Source of the DNA: an uncultured Saprospiraceae bacterium
Lineage (GTDB): Bacteria > Bacteroidota > Bacteroidia > Chitinophagales > Saprospiraceae
Direction: 5' to 3'
DNA length: 64,000 bases
Assembly (NCBI GenBank): GCA_938015595.1
Contig: CALLPI010000008.1
Coordinates: 124,001 to 188,000 of the forward strand
In this document: positions 52,982-62,926 of the stretch, piece after piece
Layout of the letters: each line of letters begins with the position of its first letter
Numbering within the stretch: position 1 is the first letter of the stretch
Notes under the pieces: model-generated
Told to the model about the DNA's origin: nothing
Database searches by the model: none
The model's input: only the letters and a program-made list of their open reading frames with translations
Made by a program: the position numbers and the translations under genes

Positions 52982-53767
52982 ATGAACGTTGAACAATACA
53001 TACAATCCGGGATACTCGAAGCCTATGCACTAGGCGCGTGCAATACCGCCGAGCAAGCAGAGGTAGAACGCATGGCCGCAGCATACCCAGAGGTGAAAAC
53101 TGCGCTCGATGCTATTTTTGCCGACCTGGAAAAAATGGCCTTCGCTGGCGCTGTGCCTCCTCCCCCTGCCCTCAAAGATCGCATTATGGAGGCTATAGCT
53201 CAGGCACAAACAGTCGGGCAGGAGCAGCCTGCCCCATCTACAGCAAGTAAGGGCAGCCCTCTTTGGTTGTGGCTTATGGCACTCTTTATCCTGGCGCAGG
53301 GTGTTTTGGTTATCTATCTCAGCACTCAGCTTTTCAAGGCCAAACGCCAAATGACCGAAACCGAGCAACGCATGGCCGATTGCGAATCCAGGCAGCAACA
53401 ACAACTCCAGGCCGCCCAAAGCCAATTAGCTTTATTGGCTGACCCCGCCACTCGCCTGGTGCGCATCAGCCCCTTGTCCGGCCGCAGCGAAACCTGGCAA
53501 TTGGCCCTGTACCACAATCCGACCAACGCTAAAACCTTGCTTCACTTAGCCACCCTGCCCCCTGCCCCCGCTGGCAAAGACTGGCAACTCTGGGCTATTG
53601 TCAATGGCGTACCCCAAAGCATGGGCGTCATTGCGCTGCAAAATCAGGCACAACCTCTACTCAATGTACCTTTTGTAGCACAGGCTGAAGCTTTTGCCAT
53701 CTCATTGGAGCCTGCGGGTGGTAGCACCTTGCCTACGGAAGTAGTGGCGCTTGGCAAGGCAGGGTAG
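52982..53767 (+). CDS. RskA-like transmembrane anti-sigma factor
   Basis: A 261-residue membrane anti-sigma factor. The N-terminal cytoplasmic sigma-binding helices (QSGILEAYALGACNTAEQAEVERMAAAYPEVK) match the RskA/zinc-less anti-sigma domain; a transmembrane helix (LWLWLMALFILAQGVLVIYL) is followed by a coiled coil and a C-terminal RskA extracytoplasmic beta domain (DWQLWAIVNGVPQSMGVI). It should hold the upstream ECF factor inactive until an envelope or redox signal triggers release. Operon partner of the sigma gene. Confidence 0.92.
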   Translation: MNVEQYIQSGILEAYALGACNTAEQAEVERMAAAYPEVKTALDAIFADLEKMAFAGAVPPPPALKDRIMEAIAQAQTVGQEQPAPSTASKGSPLWLWLMALFILAQGVLVIYLSTQLFKAKRQMTETEQRMADCESRQQQQLQAAQSQLALLADPATRLVRISPLSGRSETWQLALYHNPTNAKTLLHLATLPPAPAGKDWQLWAIVNGVPQSMGVIALQNQAQPLLNVPFVAQAEAFAISLEPAGGSTLPTEVVALGKAG

Positions 53768-53988
53768 CCCACTATTAGTAAGTACTACATGCCCGAAGGC
53801 GCTTATGTCTTGCTATATTTGTCCGAAATCCCGGATGAGTGCATCATACAGTTTCAGTTGGGTTTTCTGAATTATTGCCAACTTATGCTCCAGGCCGGCA
53901 CAACTGGTAGCTCGAGTGCGCCGGGTAATGTAGGCATACAGGTGCTGATTCTGCCTGACAAAAATCATACAGCTTCATTTACAGCATG

Positions 53989-53996
53989 TATCTTTG
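53989..53996 (+). promoter_or_regulatory. -7 promoter box TATCTTTG for metG
   Basis: Exact TANNTTTG match 47 bp ahead of the metG ATG; no clear TTTG at -33. The rest of the 53768-54042 gap shows nothing coding. Confidence 0.45.
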
Positions 53997-54042
53997 CATG
54001 CCTATTCAAGCAGGCATTACTCTTGTACTTTGATTCCAAGTC

Positions 54043-56208
54043 ATGTCGTCAACAACCAAACGCTACCTGATTACCTCCGCTTTGCCCTACGCCAACGGCG
54101 CCTTGCACCTGGGGCACCTGGCCGGTGCTTACCTGCCCGCCGATATCTACGTGCGCTATCTCCGCCTCATGGGGCGAGATGTTGTGTGGGTATGTGGCAG
54201 CGATGAACACGGTGCTGCCATTACCATTCGCGCCAAGAAAGAAGGCATTAGCCCTCAAGAAATTATTGACAAATACCATGCCCTCAATAAAGATACCTTT
54301 GCGCGCCTGGGCATCTCCTTTGACTACTACCACCGCACCAGCGCCCCGCTGCACCACGAAACTGCACAGGCCTTCTTTTTGCGTTTGCACGAAAAAGGCG
54401 ACGAGTTTGAAGTGCGCAGCTCCGAGCAATACTATGACGAAACCTTTGGCCAGTTTTTGGCCGATCGCTATATCAAGGGAACTTGCCCCAGGTGCGGCCA
54501 TACCGAAGCCTATGGCGACCAATGCGAAAAATGCGGCTCCGACCTCTCACCTGCTGACCTCATTAACCCTGTATCCACCCTTAGCCAACAGCCGCCAGTA
54601 CTCAGGCAAACCCAGCACTGGTATTTTCGCTTGGATAAGCACGGGGCGTGGCTGCGCCAATGGATTGAAACGGGCATGCTGGACGGCCAACTCCATCATG
54701 ACCCTGCGGCTTGGCGCAAACCTGTCATCGGCCAATGCTTGAGTTGGCTCAACGAGGGGCTGCAACCTCGCGCCATCACTCGCGACCTAGACTGGGGTAT
54801 TCCCGTGCCGCTACCTGAGGCTGCCGGCAAAGTGCTCTACGTGTGGTTTGACGCGCCCATCGGCTACATCTCCAGTACCAAGCAGTGGGCGCTCGAGAAC
54901 GGGCGCCGTTGGCAAGACTACTGGTGCGACCCCAACACGCAGCTCATTCACTTTATTGGCAAGGACAACATCGTTTTCCACTGTATCATCTTCCCGGCTA
55001 TGCTGTACGCGCATGGTAGTTTCAACTTGCCGGTGAACGTGCCCGCCAATCAGTTTCTCAACTTTGAAGGCGAAAAATTCAGCAAGAGCAGGGGGTGGGG
55101 TATTGAGCAGCATGAATACCTGGAGGAGTTCAGGGACTTTCCCAATGCTGAAGACGCCTTGCGCTGGGCGCTGATCCGCAACATGCCCGAAAACAGCGAC
55201 AGCGACTTTAAATGGGACTTGTATGTGGATTTCCACGACAAAGAACTAGCTGACAATATCGGCAACTTTGTCAACCGCGTGGTGGTGCTCTCACACAAAT
55301 ACTTCAGCGGTGCAACGCCCCAGACCACTGCCGTCGGCCACGCCACGCTCCAGCGCGCGTTGGAGTTGGCCCAATTGCTAACGACTGAACTGGAGCGATT
55401 CAACTTCAAAAATGCTGCCCAGCTACTCATGGAGCTATCTTCCCTGGGCAATACTTACTTGCAAGACACCTCGCCCTGGGCCCTGTACAAAGCCGACCCG
55501 CAGCACCCTCTCATCGCAGAGTGCATGCATGTATGTCTGCAAATTGTGCATCTGCTGGCGCTGTTATGCGAGCCTTTCTTGCCGTTTACTTCGCCGCGTA
55601 TCCGCAAACTACTGGCTTTGCCAGCGGTAGAACCAGGCGAATTGGCCGCCGCCTTGCAAACTCTGGAACAAGGGCAACCCTTGATTATGCCTGGCCACAT
55701 GCTGGGGCAGCCCGAAGTGCTTTTCCCCAAAATCATGGATCGCAACGACAAAAGCCGGCTGGCCATCATCGAGCGGCAAAAGCAAAAACTGGTTCAAATA
55801 ATGGCCAATACAACTGCTGCTACTCCAATGGCGGGCGTGCAGTTGGCTGCCGAAACAGCTGCGCCACTCGAAGCTCCCAAACCCGACATCGCCTATGAAG
55901 ACTTTGCCAAACTCGACCTGCGCACAGCTACCATTTTAGCAGCTGAGCCCATACCTGGTAGCGATAAACTGCTTAAACTCACAGTGGACCTGGGCTACGA
56001 ACAACGCACCGTAGTAAGCGGCATTGCCCAGCATTTCCAGCCTGAGGAGGTAGTGGGCAAGCAGGTGACGCTGGTAGCTAATCTGGCGCCCCGAAAGCTA
56101 CGCGGCGTACTTAGCCAGGGTATGGTGCTCATGGCAGAAGACGCCGCTGGTAAGCTCTACTTTGTCAGTCCGCCGAACGCCGCCGGCAATGGTCTGATAG
56201 TAAAATAA
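54043..56208 (+). CDS. metG: Methionyl-tRNA synthetase
   Basis: A 721-residue class I synthetase charging tRNA-Met. HIGH motif in NGALHLGHLAGAYLPAD, zinc knuckles CPRCGHTEAYGDQCEKCGSDL, and the KMSKS equivalent GEKFSKSRGWGI; an anticodon-binding helical domain and a C-terminal EMAP/Trbp111-type tRNA-binding domain (from about residue 610, DFAKLDLRTATIL...) complete the MetG1-type architecture. Full length. A -7 box precedes it. Convergent with the M14 peptidase, eight bases separating the stops. Confidence 0.97.
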   Translation: MSSTTKRYLITSALPYANGALHLGHLAGAYLPADIYVRYLRLMGRDVVWVCGSDEHGAAITIRAKKEGISPQEIIDKYHALNKDTFARLGISFDYYHRTSAPLHHETAQAFFLRLHEKGDEFEVRSSEQYYDETFGQFLADRYIKGTCPRCGHTEAYGDQCEKCGSDLSPADLINPVSTLSQQPPVLRQTQHWYFRLDKHGAWLRQWIETGMLDGQLHHDPAAWRKPVIGQCLSWLNEGLQPRAITRDLDWGIPVPLPEAAGKVLYVWFDAPIGYISSTKQWALENGRRWQDYWCDPNTQLIHFIGKDNIVFHCIIFPAMLYAHGSFNLPVNVPANQFLNFEGEKFSKSRGWGIEQHEYLEEFRDFPNAEDALRWALIRNMPENSDSDFKWDLYVDFHDKELADNIGNFVNRVVVLSHKYFSGATPQTTAVGHATLQRALELAQLLTTELERFNFKNAAQLLMELSSLGNTYLQDTSPWALYKADPQHPLIAECMHVCLQIVHLLALLCEPFLPFTSPRIRKLLALPAVEPGELAAALQTLEQGQPLIMPGHMLGQPEVLFPKIMDRNDKSRLAIIERQKQKLVQIMANTTAATPMAGVQLAAETAAPLEAPKPDIAYEDFAKLDLRTATILAAEPIPGSDKLLKLTVDLGYEQRTVVSGIAQHFQPEEVVGKQVTLVANLAPRKLRGVLSQGMVLMAEDAAGKLYFVSPPNAAGNGLIVK

Positions 56209-56216
56209 CCTAGCAC

Positions 56217-58751
56217 TCATCGTCCTATCAAAAACAGAGCATTGCAAAATAAATGCTTGCCCTGATACCAAAACCCGCGAAACAGCGGGTTGTCCACCAT
56301 ATATATTATTGCGCCGCGTCCTTTTTCTTCCACGGCAAATACCATAGTGTTTTTCATGGACGATTTGGCTTGCTCGCCGACAAAGCCATAGTACGTGAGT
56401 GAGTCTTTGAGCGTGCCCACATTCCAGGCGTTTTTGAGCCAAGGGTAGGCTTGTGTGCTGGTTTTGAGAGAGAAATAGACATTATCGTTGGACAGACCGA
56501 AGGCCAACGGATGTGAGGCGTCTATGGCTACTTTAAAAATAGCACCCGGAATGTCATTGCTGGCCGCCTGGCGGTCTTGTTCGGCGTAGGGTTGCAAACG
56601 GTTTTCCAGCAGGGCAGCCTCCTGTGCTTTTTCAGCTTTACTTTTGGCATCGGCACTTTCGTAGCGCGCCAGAGCAAAGTTGCTGCGGTCTTGAAAGGCG
56701 TACAAGGCACTACCCAGGGCAATGATGCGCCCGCCCCGGTTGGCCCACTGGCTGAGCTTGCTAGCAGTGGCGTCGTCGAGGGAGTAGTTGCCTTCCGGAA
56801 AGATGAGTGTATTGTAGTCCGAAAGGTCGAAGCTGGAGAGTTGGCTGGCGGGTAGAGCCATGAAGGGCAAGTTTAGCTCCTGCTCCAGGAAGTGCCACAC
56901 CTGACCGAAGGAATTGTTGTATGTGCCTTCGCCAGACAACACGGCAATGCGAGGCTGAGCTACCATGGGAAAATTAGGTGAGCCAAAATCTGCACCTTTC
57001 TCGGCCATACCGGTTTTTACTGGGTAGATGCGAATGTGATATTGGCCAACAGTTTGGGCTATCAGAGCATCCAGTGCTTCAATCAGGTGGCGATTATCGG
57101 CTCGGGTAATGACGATGGCTCCCGCTGGATAATCGCGCCCTTCTGTGCGAAAAGCTTGGTTGGCAAAGCGCGCCTTGACACCCTGGCGCAGGAGGTCGGC
57201 TAAGAAGCGGGCGTCTTCCAGCGATTCCCTGAGCACCACGTAGGCATAGGGCTTGTCTTGGCCAGATAGCAGCTGGGACGCCGGCATTTCAAAAGAGAAC
57301 TTGGGATCCATGCGCTGGCGCACGGCACAAGCCTCCAGCCCGTAGGCGTAGGGTAGCGCCCAGGCGGTGATGTCGTAGGTCAGCGAGTCAGCCAACTGGG
57401 TTTGGGGTTCCAGTAAGATTTGCGCTAGCATGCCCGCTGGCTGATAGGCGCTCACAAGCAGGTCATTTTCCTCCACAGTAAATTCGGTTTCTACCCCCTT
57501 TCGATAGTCGAAACCCTTGACAGTGAGTTTCTTGCCAACTTTGCCGTATTGGATGCCATTGCGCTCTATCAACTCTATGAAAGCCCTGAGCCGCCCTGGT
57601 GGATTGGCTGCTCTGACGATGAAAGCTTTGTATGGGCCAGGCGGATTCTGACGGTTGCGCTCGAAGAATACCTGGAAGTTTTTGATCAGGTCGTCGGCGT
57701 GCCTAGAAGCGACCTCCACGGTAGAAAGCGCCGTAGTTTGGTGGTGGGTCACGCGGTCAAACAGGGTGAGCGTATCGCCATTTTCGATGAGGAGCGCACG
57801 ACCAGCGCCAATGCCGCCCTGCTCGTAGGTCATGCCAATGCTGCCCATGTAGGTAGGGTAAGTATCGCCGTAGCTGGGGTAGAGCAAGTCGAAGCGCTCT
57901 TTGGTAAAGTAAAGCCAGCCCTCGCGGTCGAAGTAGCGGGCGTGGTTTTGGCCAATAGTGACCTGGAAGCGCCGCTGCCAGTCAGTGATGTAGGTATGAT
58001 AAGGCTCGGCGGCTGGCGCAAAGTAGTATGGCTCGTTGGGGCCTTGCTCGTGTATGTCGGCAAATACGTGCGGCAACCACTGGTGGTAAAACCTGACGCG
58101 CTGACGGGATTCGGGCTGGGTTTGCCAGACCCAGTCGCGGTTGAGGTCAAACAGATAGTGATTGACCCTGCCGCCAGGCCAAGGCTCGCGGTGCTCACGG
58201 GCGCTAGGGCGCGGGTCGGGTATGCGGGGCGATACATCGCGGTACCAGTGCGTGTAGCGCGAGTAGCCGTCAGGATTGAGTGAGGGGTCTAATAAAACAA
58301 TGGTGTTGCGGAGCCACTGCTGGGTACGGGTATTGGCGGGGTTAGCTAGTTCATAAATGACGCCCATAGAACTTTCGGAGCCAGCAGCCTCGTTGCCATG
58401 CACACTAAAGCCCAGCCCTACAATAACGCGATCGAGGCTGGGATCGGGACGGCCTTCAGCCATGCCTGCGCGGCGCAGGTGGTTGAGTCGGATGTCTTCC
58501 AACTGTGTCAGGTTTTCTGGCGCAGACACTGCGGCCACTATTAATGGCCTGCCTTGGGCAGTAGTACCGTAAGGTATCAGTTTTACGTTAGGGCTGTTAG
58601 CTGCTATGTGCTCAAAGTAGCTTACCAGTACGTGGTGAGGGGTAAACTGCTCGCCCAGGCGATGAGGCAGAAAGGCATCGGGACTTTTCAGTTGGCCAAG
58701 AGCCAGTGAGGGCAGCAGCCAACCCAAGGCCAGGAGGAAGCGTTGCATCAT
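56217..58751 (-). CDS. Secreted M14-family zinc carboxypeptidase
   Basis: An 844-residue exported metallopeptidase. Signal peptide MMQRFLLALGWLLPSLALG; the M14 core has the zinc pair in VHGNEAAGSES (HxxE type), an Arg-rich DPSLNPDGYSRYTHW loop and the third His in VFADIHEQGPNEPYYF. The C-terminal part contains a DJ-1/glutamine-amidotransferase-like domain (AVLSGEGTYNNSFGQVWHFLE, TLIFPEGNYS). It probably trims peptides in the periplasm or outside. The ORF-track start at 58796 lies upstream of the probable promoter box (58771-58778); 58751 or 58748 fits both promoter and signal peptide. Confidence 0.9.
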   Translation of the reverse strand: MMQRFLLALGWLLPSLALGQLKSPDAFLPHRLGEQFTPHHVLVSYFEHIAANSPNVKLIPYGTTAQGRPLIVAAVSAPENLTQLEDIRLNHLRRAGMAEGRPDPSLDRVIVGLGFSVHGNEAAGSESSMGVIYELANPANTRTQQWLRNTIVLLDPSLNPDGYSRYTHWYRDVSPRIPDPRPSAREHREPWPGGRVNHYLFDLNRDWVWQTQPESRQRVRFYHQWLPHVFADIHEQGPNEPYYFAPAAEPYHTYITDWQRRFQVTIGQNHARYFDREGWLYFTKERFDLLYPSYGDTYPTYMGSIGMTYEQGGIGAGRALLIENGDTLTLFDRVTHHQTTALSTVEVASRHADDLIKNFQVFFERNRQNPPGPYKAFIVRAANPPGRLRAFIELIERNGIQYGKVGKKLTVKGFDYRKGVETEFTVEENDLLVSAYQPAGMLAQILLEPQTQLADSLTYDITAWALPYAYGLEACAVRQRMDPKFSFEMPASQLLSGQDKPYAYVVLRESLEDARFLADLLRQGVKARFANQAFRTEGRDYPAGAIVITRADNRHLIEALDALIAQTVGQYHIRIYPVKTGMAEKGADFGSPNFPMVAQPRIAVLSGEGTYNNSFGQVWHFLEQELNLPFMALPASQLSSFDLSDYNTLIFPEGNYSLDDATASKLSQWANRGGRIIALGSALYAFQDRSNFALARYESADAKSKAEKAQEAALLENRLQPYAEQDRQAASNDIPGAIFKVAIDASHPLAFGLSNDNVYFSLKTSTQAYPWLKNAWNVGTLKDSLTYYGFVGEQAKSSMKNTMVFAVEEKGRGAIIYMVDNPLFRGFWYQGKHLFCNALFLIGR

Positions 58752-58770
58752 AAAAAGCAGCATTTTGCAG

Positions 58771-58778
58771 CAAAGATA
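58771..58778 (-). promoter_or_regulatory. -7 promoter box TATCTTTG for the M14 peptidase gene
   Basis: Exact TANNTTTG match on the minus strand 19 bp upstream of the ATG at 58751. It rules out the more distal ORF-track start at 58796, which would lie upstream of the transcript. Confidence 0.5.
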
Positions 58779-59238
58779 GAAAATGCCCGTTGCCACCGCT
58801 CAAAAATGAAAGAAGAACAGGGCTGCTACATAGATGGTGTTGAGGAGGCAAGTCAAGACTTTGAGCAGGGCTACAAGCACCAACAATACGATAAAACAAA
58901 GCATTACATTCCTTCGTAATCCAAAGCTTTTTATAGAAAACCAGAGGCGATATACGCAACTTTTTTGCAGAAAAAACTTGAAAAAAGAGAGCCTTAGAAG
59001 TACGTCGCCAAAAGTCTATGCTTCGTTTAACGCCGCGTAATCCAGCTATCTTTGTTTGGCCAATGGGGGGGCTTAGCCTTGACGCGGCTACAAAAACCCT
59101 CTTCACTAAGCATAAGAAGTTTTTTGCATGCTAGGTTTTCCGACAGCTCTCGGCAGCATAAATTGAGAATGCCATTTTTCAGATTCTTCTGTAACCTTTA
59201 CCTTTGTTTGCTTGTTATACCCCCCTTACTCGACTGCC
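58779..59238. other. Divergent intergenic region between the M14 peptidase and uvrA genes
   Basis: About 460 bp, AT-richer than its surroundings, with no supported gene. It contains promoter-like boxes on the plus strand: TATCTTTG at 59047-59054 and TACCTTTG at 59199-59206. No terminator or structured element was recognised. Confidence 0.4.
59175..59206 (+). promoter_or_regulatory. Promoter for uvrA (TTTT-N20-TACCTTTG)
   Basis: TACCTTTG at 59199-59206 matches TANNTTTG; TTTT at 59175-59178 sits 20 bases upstream in place of TTTG. The start would lie about 25 bp before the uvrA ATG. No LexA-like site was identified. Confidence 0.5.
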
Positions 59239-62100
59239 ATGGCCAAGAAGAAAATTGTTGCAGCCCCCGTGCCCGAAATACTAGATAAGAGCGCGTTCAA
59301 AAGCAAGATATTCATCAAAGGCGCGCGCGCCAACAATCTCAAAAATATTGACCTGGAAATTCCCAAAAACCAGTTGGTGGTAGTCACTGGCGTATCTGGC
59401 TCGGGCAAGTCGTCTATTACCATGGACACCCTCTATGCCGAAGGCCAGCGCCGCTATGTGGAGAGTTTGTCGGCGTACGCCCGGCAGTTTCTCATGCGCA
59501 TGAAGAAACCCGAGGTGGACTACATCAAGGGCATCTGTCCGGCCATTGCCATAGAGCAGCGCGTGAGCACGGCCAATGCCCGCTCTACGGTGGGGACGCT
59601 TACCGAAATCTACGATTACCTGCGGCTACTGTACGCTCGTATTGGAAAAACCTACTCGCCCATATCAGGGCAAGTAGTAAAAAAACACGAAGTGAGCGAT
59701 GTGACAGATTTCATACAGTCCTTTCCTGAGAGCACTCGTGTACAACTTTTCATTCCTCTACCTTATAAGTATGGTGATCGCTTGCTGCGCGCCGAACTTG
59801 AACTGCTCCTCCAAAAAGGCTATACCCGCCTTTGGAAAGCCAACGAGCTGCTCTACATCCAGGATGTACTGGATAGCAATGAATCTTGGCTACAACACAA
59901 ACTGAAGGACATTGAGGATAAAGCCGGCTTCCGCATTCTGGTGGACCGATTCGTCGTAAGCCATGACAACCCCGAAAACCTCCAACGCATAGCCGACTCA
60001 GTGCAGACTGCCTTCTATGAAAGCGAGGGCGAGTGCATGGTAGCGCCAGAGGGTGTACCACCGCGGGAGTTCAATAACAGGTTTGAACTGGACGGCATGA
60101 CCTTCCCAGAGCCTACGCCCCAACTTTTCAACTTCAACAACCCTTTTGGCGCATGTCCATTATGTGAGGGCTTCAGCCTCGTTATGGGCATTGACGAAGA
60201 CAAGGTCATCCCCGACAAAACCCTCTCCGTATATCAGGGTGCCATTGCCTGTTGGAGAGGCGAAAAACACGGCCAATGGCTGGAGCATTTTCTTTCGGTA
60301 GCGCATCACTTTGACTTTCCGGTGCACCGGCCCTATCAAGAGCTCAGCAAGGAGCAAAAAAAACTCCTTTGGGAGGGGAATGCCCACTTCGACGGCATCT
60401 ATGCTTTTTTTGACGACTTGGAGCGCAACGCCTACAAAATCCAGAACCGCGTAATGCTGGCGCGCTACCGGGGCCGCACCCAATGTCGTGCTTGCGACGG
60501 TGGGCGCTTGCGCAAGGAGGCTACTTATGTAAAAATCGGGGGCAAAGCCATCACCGAACTCACCGTGATGCCCATTAGCGAACTACCGGAGTTTTTCGCC
60601 AATCTCTCGCTTAGTGATTTTGACCAACAGGTAGGCAAGCGCCTGCTGCTGGAAATCAACAAGCGCCTGCGCTTCATGAATGAGTTGGGGCTCGGCTACC
60701 TCACCCTCAACCGGCTTTCGTCCACCCTCAGCGGTGGCGAAATCCAGCGCATACACCTCACGCGCACTCTAGGCAGCAACCTCACCAGCTCCATGTATCT
60801 ACTGGACGAACCCAGCGTAGGCCTCCACCCCCGCGACACTGGCCGCCTCATCAAGGTGCTGCAATCTCTGCGCGACTTGGGCAATACCGTGGTGGTGGTT
60901 GAGCACGAGGAGGACGTTATTCGCCAAAGTGACTATCTAGTGGACATCGGGCCGTACGCCGGCATACATGGTGGCCAGGTGGTATTTGCCGGGCCTTTTG
61001 CCCGTATTTACGAGCAAGCGCACGATAGCCTTACCACACAGTACATGAGTGGTCGTATGCGCATCGAAGTACCTGCAGTACGCCGCAAACCCACCGACTT
61101 CATCATCATCAGAGGCGCACGGCAGCACAACCTCAAAAACATAGACGTGCGCATACCCGTGCATGCCCTCACGGTGGTGTCGGGGGTGTCGGGGTCGGGC
61201 AAAACCACTCTGGTACGCGACGTCTTCTACCCTGCCCTTTTGCGCCAAATGGGCCACACCCCCAAAAAAACGCCTGGCTTATACACTGCGCTGGAAGGTG
61301 CCTGGAAAAAACTCACCCATGTAGAAATGGTAAACCAAAGCCCCATCGGCAAGTCTTCGCGCTCCAACCCAGTCACCTACGTCAAGGCCTACGATGCTAT
61401 CCGCGATCTCATGGCTGCGCAGCAACTGTCCAAGATCCGGGGCTACAAGCCCAAGCACTTCTCTTTTAACGTAGAGGGCGGGCGCTGTGAAACCTGCAAA
61501 GGCGAGGGCGAAATCACTGTAGAAATGCAGTTTCTTGCCGACGTACATCTGGAGTGCGAGGAGTGCCGAGGCCGCCGCTTCAAGGATGAAGTGCTTGAGG
61601 TGCAATACCAAGGCAAAAACATATACGAAATACTAGATCTGACGGTAGAAGAGGCGCTGGAGTTCTTTAGGCATGCCAAAGAAATAGCACCTAAACTCAA
61701 GCCGCTGGCCGATGTAGGGCTGGGATATGTAAAACTTGGCCAATCGTCGAGCACCCTGTCTGGAGGCGAGGCGCAGCGCGTCAAGCTGGCTTCCTTTCTG
61801 GGTAAAGAGCGTAGTGACGAACGCATCCTGTTCATCTTTGACGAACCCACTACTGGCCTGCACTTTCACGATATTCGCAAATTGCTCGATGCGCTCAATG
61901 CCCTTGTGGAACGCGGCCACACGGTACTGGTGGTGGAGCACAACCTGGAGGTGATCAAATGTGCCGACTGGGTAATTGACCTCGGCCCGGAAGGAGGTGG
62001 TGCTGGCGGCTATCTCCTATTTGAAGGCCAACCAGAAGACCTTGCACAAGTAGAGGGGTCTTACACGGGGCGGTATTTGAGGGAGAAGCTGGGGGTATAG
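59239..62100 (+). CDS. uvrA: Excinuclease ABC subunit A
   Basis: A 953-residue UvrA, the damage-scanning ATPase of nucleotide excision repair. Two ABC modules are complete: Walker A GVSGSGKSS and GVSGSGKTT, signatures LSGGEIQRIHL and LSGGEAQRVKL, Walker B regions YLLDEPSVGLHP and FIFDEPTTGLHF. Zinc sites CPLCEG...CRACDGG and CETCKGEGE...CEECRGR are intact. ORF-track start 59212 is TTG; ATG 59239 (MAKKKIVAA) is used. Single gene; uvrB is not in the window. Confidence 0.97.
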   Translation: MAKKKIVAAPVPEILDKSAFKSKIFIKGARANNLKNIDLEIPKNQLVVVTGVSGSGKSSITMDTLYAEGQRRYVESLSAYARQFLMRMKKPEVDYIKGICPAIAIEQRVSTANARSTVGTLTEIYDYLRLLYARIGKTYSPISGQVVKKHEVSDVTDFIQSFPESTRVQLFIPLPYKYGDRLLRAELELLLQKGYTRLWKANELLYIQDVLDSNESWLQHKLKDIEDKAGFRILVDRFVVSHDNPENLQRIADSVQTAFYESEGECMVAPEGVPPREFNNRFELDGMTFPEPTPQLFNFNNPFGACPLCEGFSLVMGIDEDKVIPDKTLSVYQGAIACWRGEKHGQWLEHFLSVAHHFDFPVHRPYQELSKEQKKLLWEGNAHFDGIYAFFDDLERNAYKIQNRVMLARYRGRTQCRACDGGRLRKEATYVKIGGKAITELTVMPISELPEFFANLSLSDFDQQVGKRLLLEINKRLRFMNELGLGYLTLNRLSSTLSGGEIQRIHLTRTLGSNLTSSMYLLDEPSVGLHPRDTGRLIKVLQSLRDLGNTVVVVEHEEDVIRQSDYLVDIGPYAGIHGGQVVFAGPFARIYEQAHDSLTTQYMSGRMRIEVPAVRRKPTDFIIIRGARQHNLKNIDVRIPVHALTVVSGVSGSGKTTLVRDVFYPALLRQMGHTPKKTPGLYTALEGAWKKLTHVEMVNQSPIGKSSRSNPVTYVKAYDAIRDLMAAQQLSKIRGYKPKHFSFNVEGGRCETCKGEGEITVEMQFLADVHLECEECRGRRFKDEVLEVQYQGKNIYEILDLTVEEALEFFRHAKEIAPKLKPLADVGLGYVKLGQSSSTLSGGEAQRVKLASFLGKERSDERILFIFDEPTTGLHFHDIRKLLDALNALVERGHTVLVVEHNLEVIKCADWVIDLGPEGGGAGGYLLFEGQPEDLAQVEGSYTGRYLREKLGV

Positions 62101-62233
62101 GGTAGGGGGCTTTATACCATTGCTGGCAAGGCAGTTTTCATGCCAACTTCATGCGGGGGTAGTGCAAGGCTGTGCTGGTGCTGGTTCGCACGGAGGAGGC
62201 AAAAGCTGCAAAGGCTGCCCGTTAGTACTACAT

Positions 62234-62920
62234 CTACTCTCCGACAAACTTATATCCCACCCCGCGAACCGAGAGAAAAAACTGCGGATTGGCCGGATCT
62301 TCCTCAAAGTATTTGCGAAAAGCAAGGATGAAATTGTCAATGGTGCGCGTGGACGGGAACACGTCATATCCCCATACGGTAGAGAGGATGTACTGGCGCG
62401 ATACTACCTCATTTTTGCGGTCTATGAGCAGCTTGAGTAGCATGGCCTCTTTTTTGGTGAGGGTGAAGTGCCCCTTTCGTCCCCAGGCTTCAAAAGTGGC
62501 AAAATTGACCCGATTATTGCCAAATGTCACTATTTCTGCAGCGAGCTCTGTGCTTTTGTGGGCGCGGCGCACCAGGTTGTGCACCCGCAGTAGCAGCTCC
62601 TCCAGGACAAAAGGCTTGGTGAGGTAGTCATCGGCGCCGAGTTTGAGGCCGGTCACACGGTCCATGGCGCTGTCTTTGGCTGTGAGGAAGAGGATGGGCA
62701 CTTCGCGGTCGGCGAGGCGTACTTGTTCACAAATTTCAAAGCCGCTGATTTCGGGCAGCATTACGTCGAGCAGGAGGAGGTCAAAGCGCTGCTCTTGTAC
62801 CAGTTGCATGGCCTCGCGCCCGCTGCTGGTGGCCACTACCTCGTAGTGTTCGAGTTCCAGGTTCAGTTTTACTGCCTCCCGGATGCTTTCTTCGTCTTCT
62901 ACCAGTAAGATTCGGTGCAT
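62234..62920 (-). CDS. OmpR/PhoB-family response regulator
   Basis: A 228-residue two-domain regulator. The receiver domain has acidic pair EDEES, phospho-acceptor Asp in LLLLDVMLPEISG, Thr in LFLTAKDSA and Lys in DDYLTKPF; the C-terminal winged-helix DNA-binding domain ends in the typical TRTIDNFILAFRKYFE...SVRGVGYKF. Paired with the sensor kinase encoded 6 bp upstream. The target genes and signal are unknown. Confidence 0.95.
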   Translation of the reverse strand: MHRILLVEDEESIREAVKLNLELEHYEVVATSSGREAMQLVQEQRFDLLLLDVMLPEISGFEICEQVRLADREVPILFLTAKDSAMDRVTGLKLGADDYLTKPFVLEELLLRVHNLVRRAHKSTELAAEIVTFGNNRVNFATFEAWGRKGHFTLTKKEAMLLKLLIDRKNEVVSRQYILSTVWGYDVFPSTRTIDNFILAFRKYFEEDPANPQFFLSVRGVGYKFVGE

Positions 62921-62926
62921 ATGGAT

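Noticed and set aside
53789-54070. 93-codon plus ORF before metG
   Set aside because: It overlaps the metG promoter and start, lacks domains and has no start signals.
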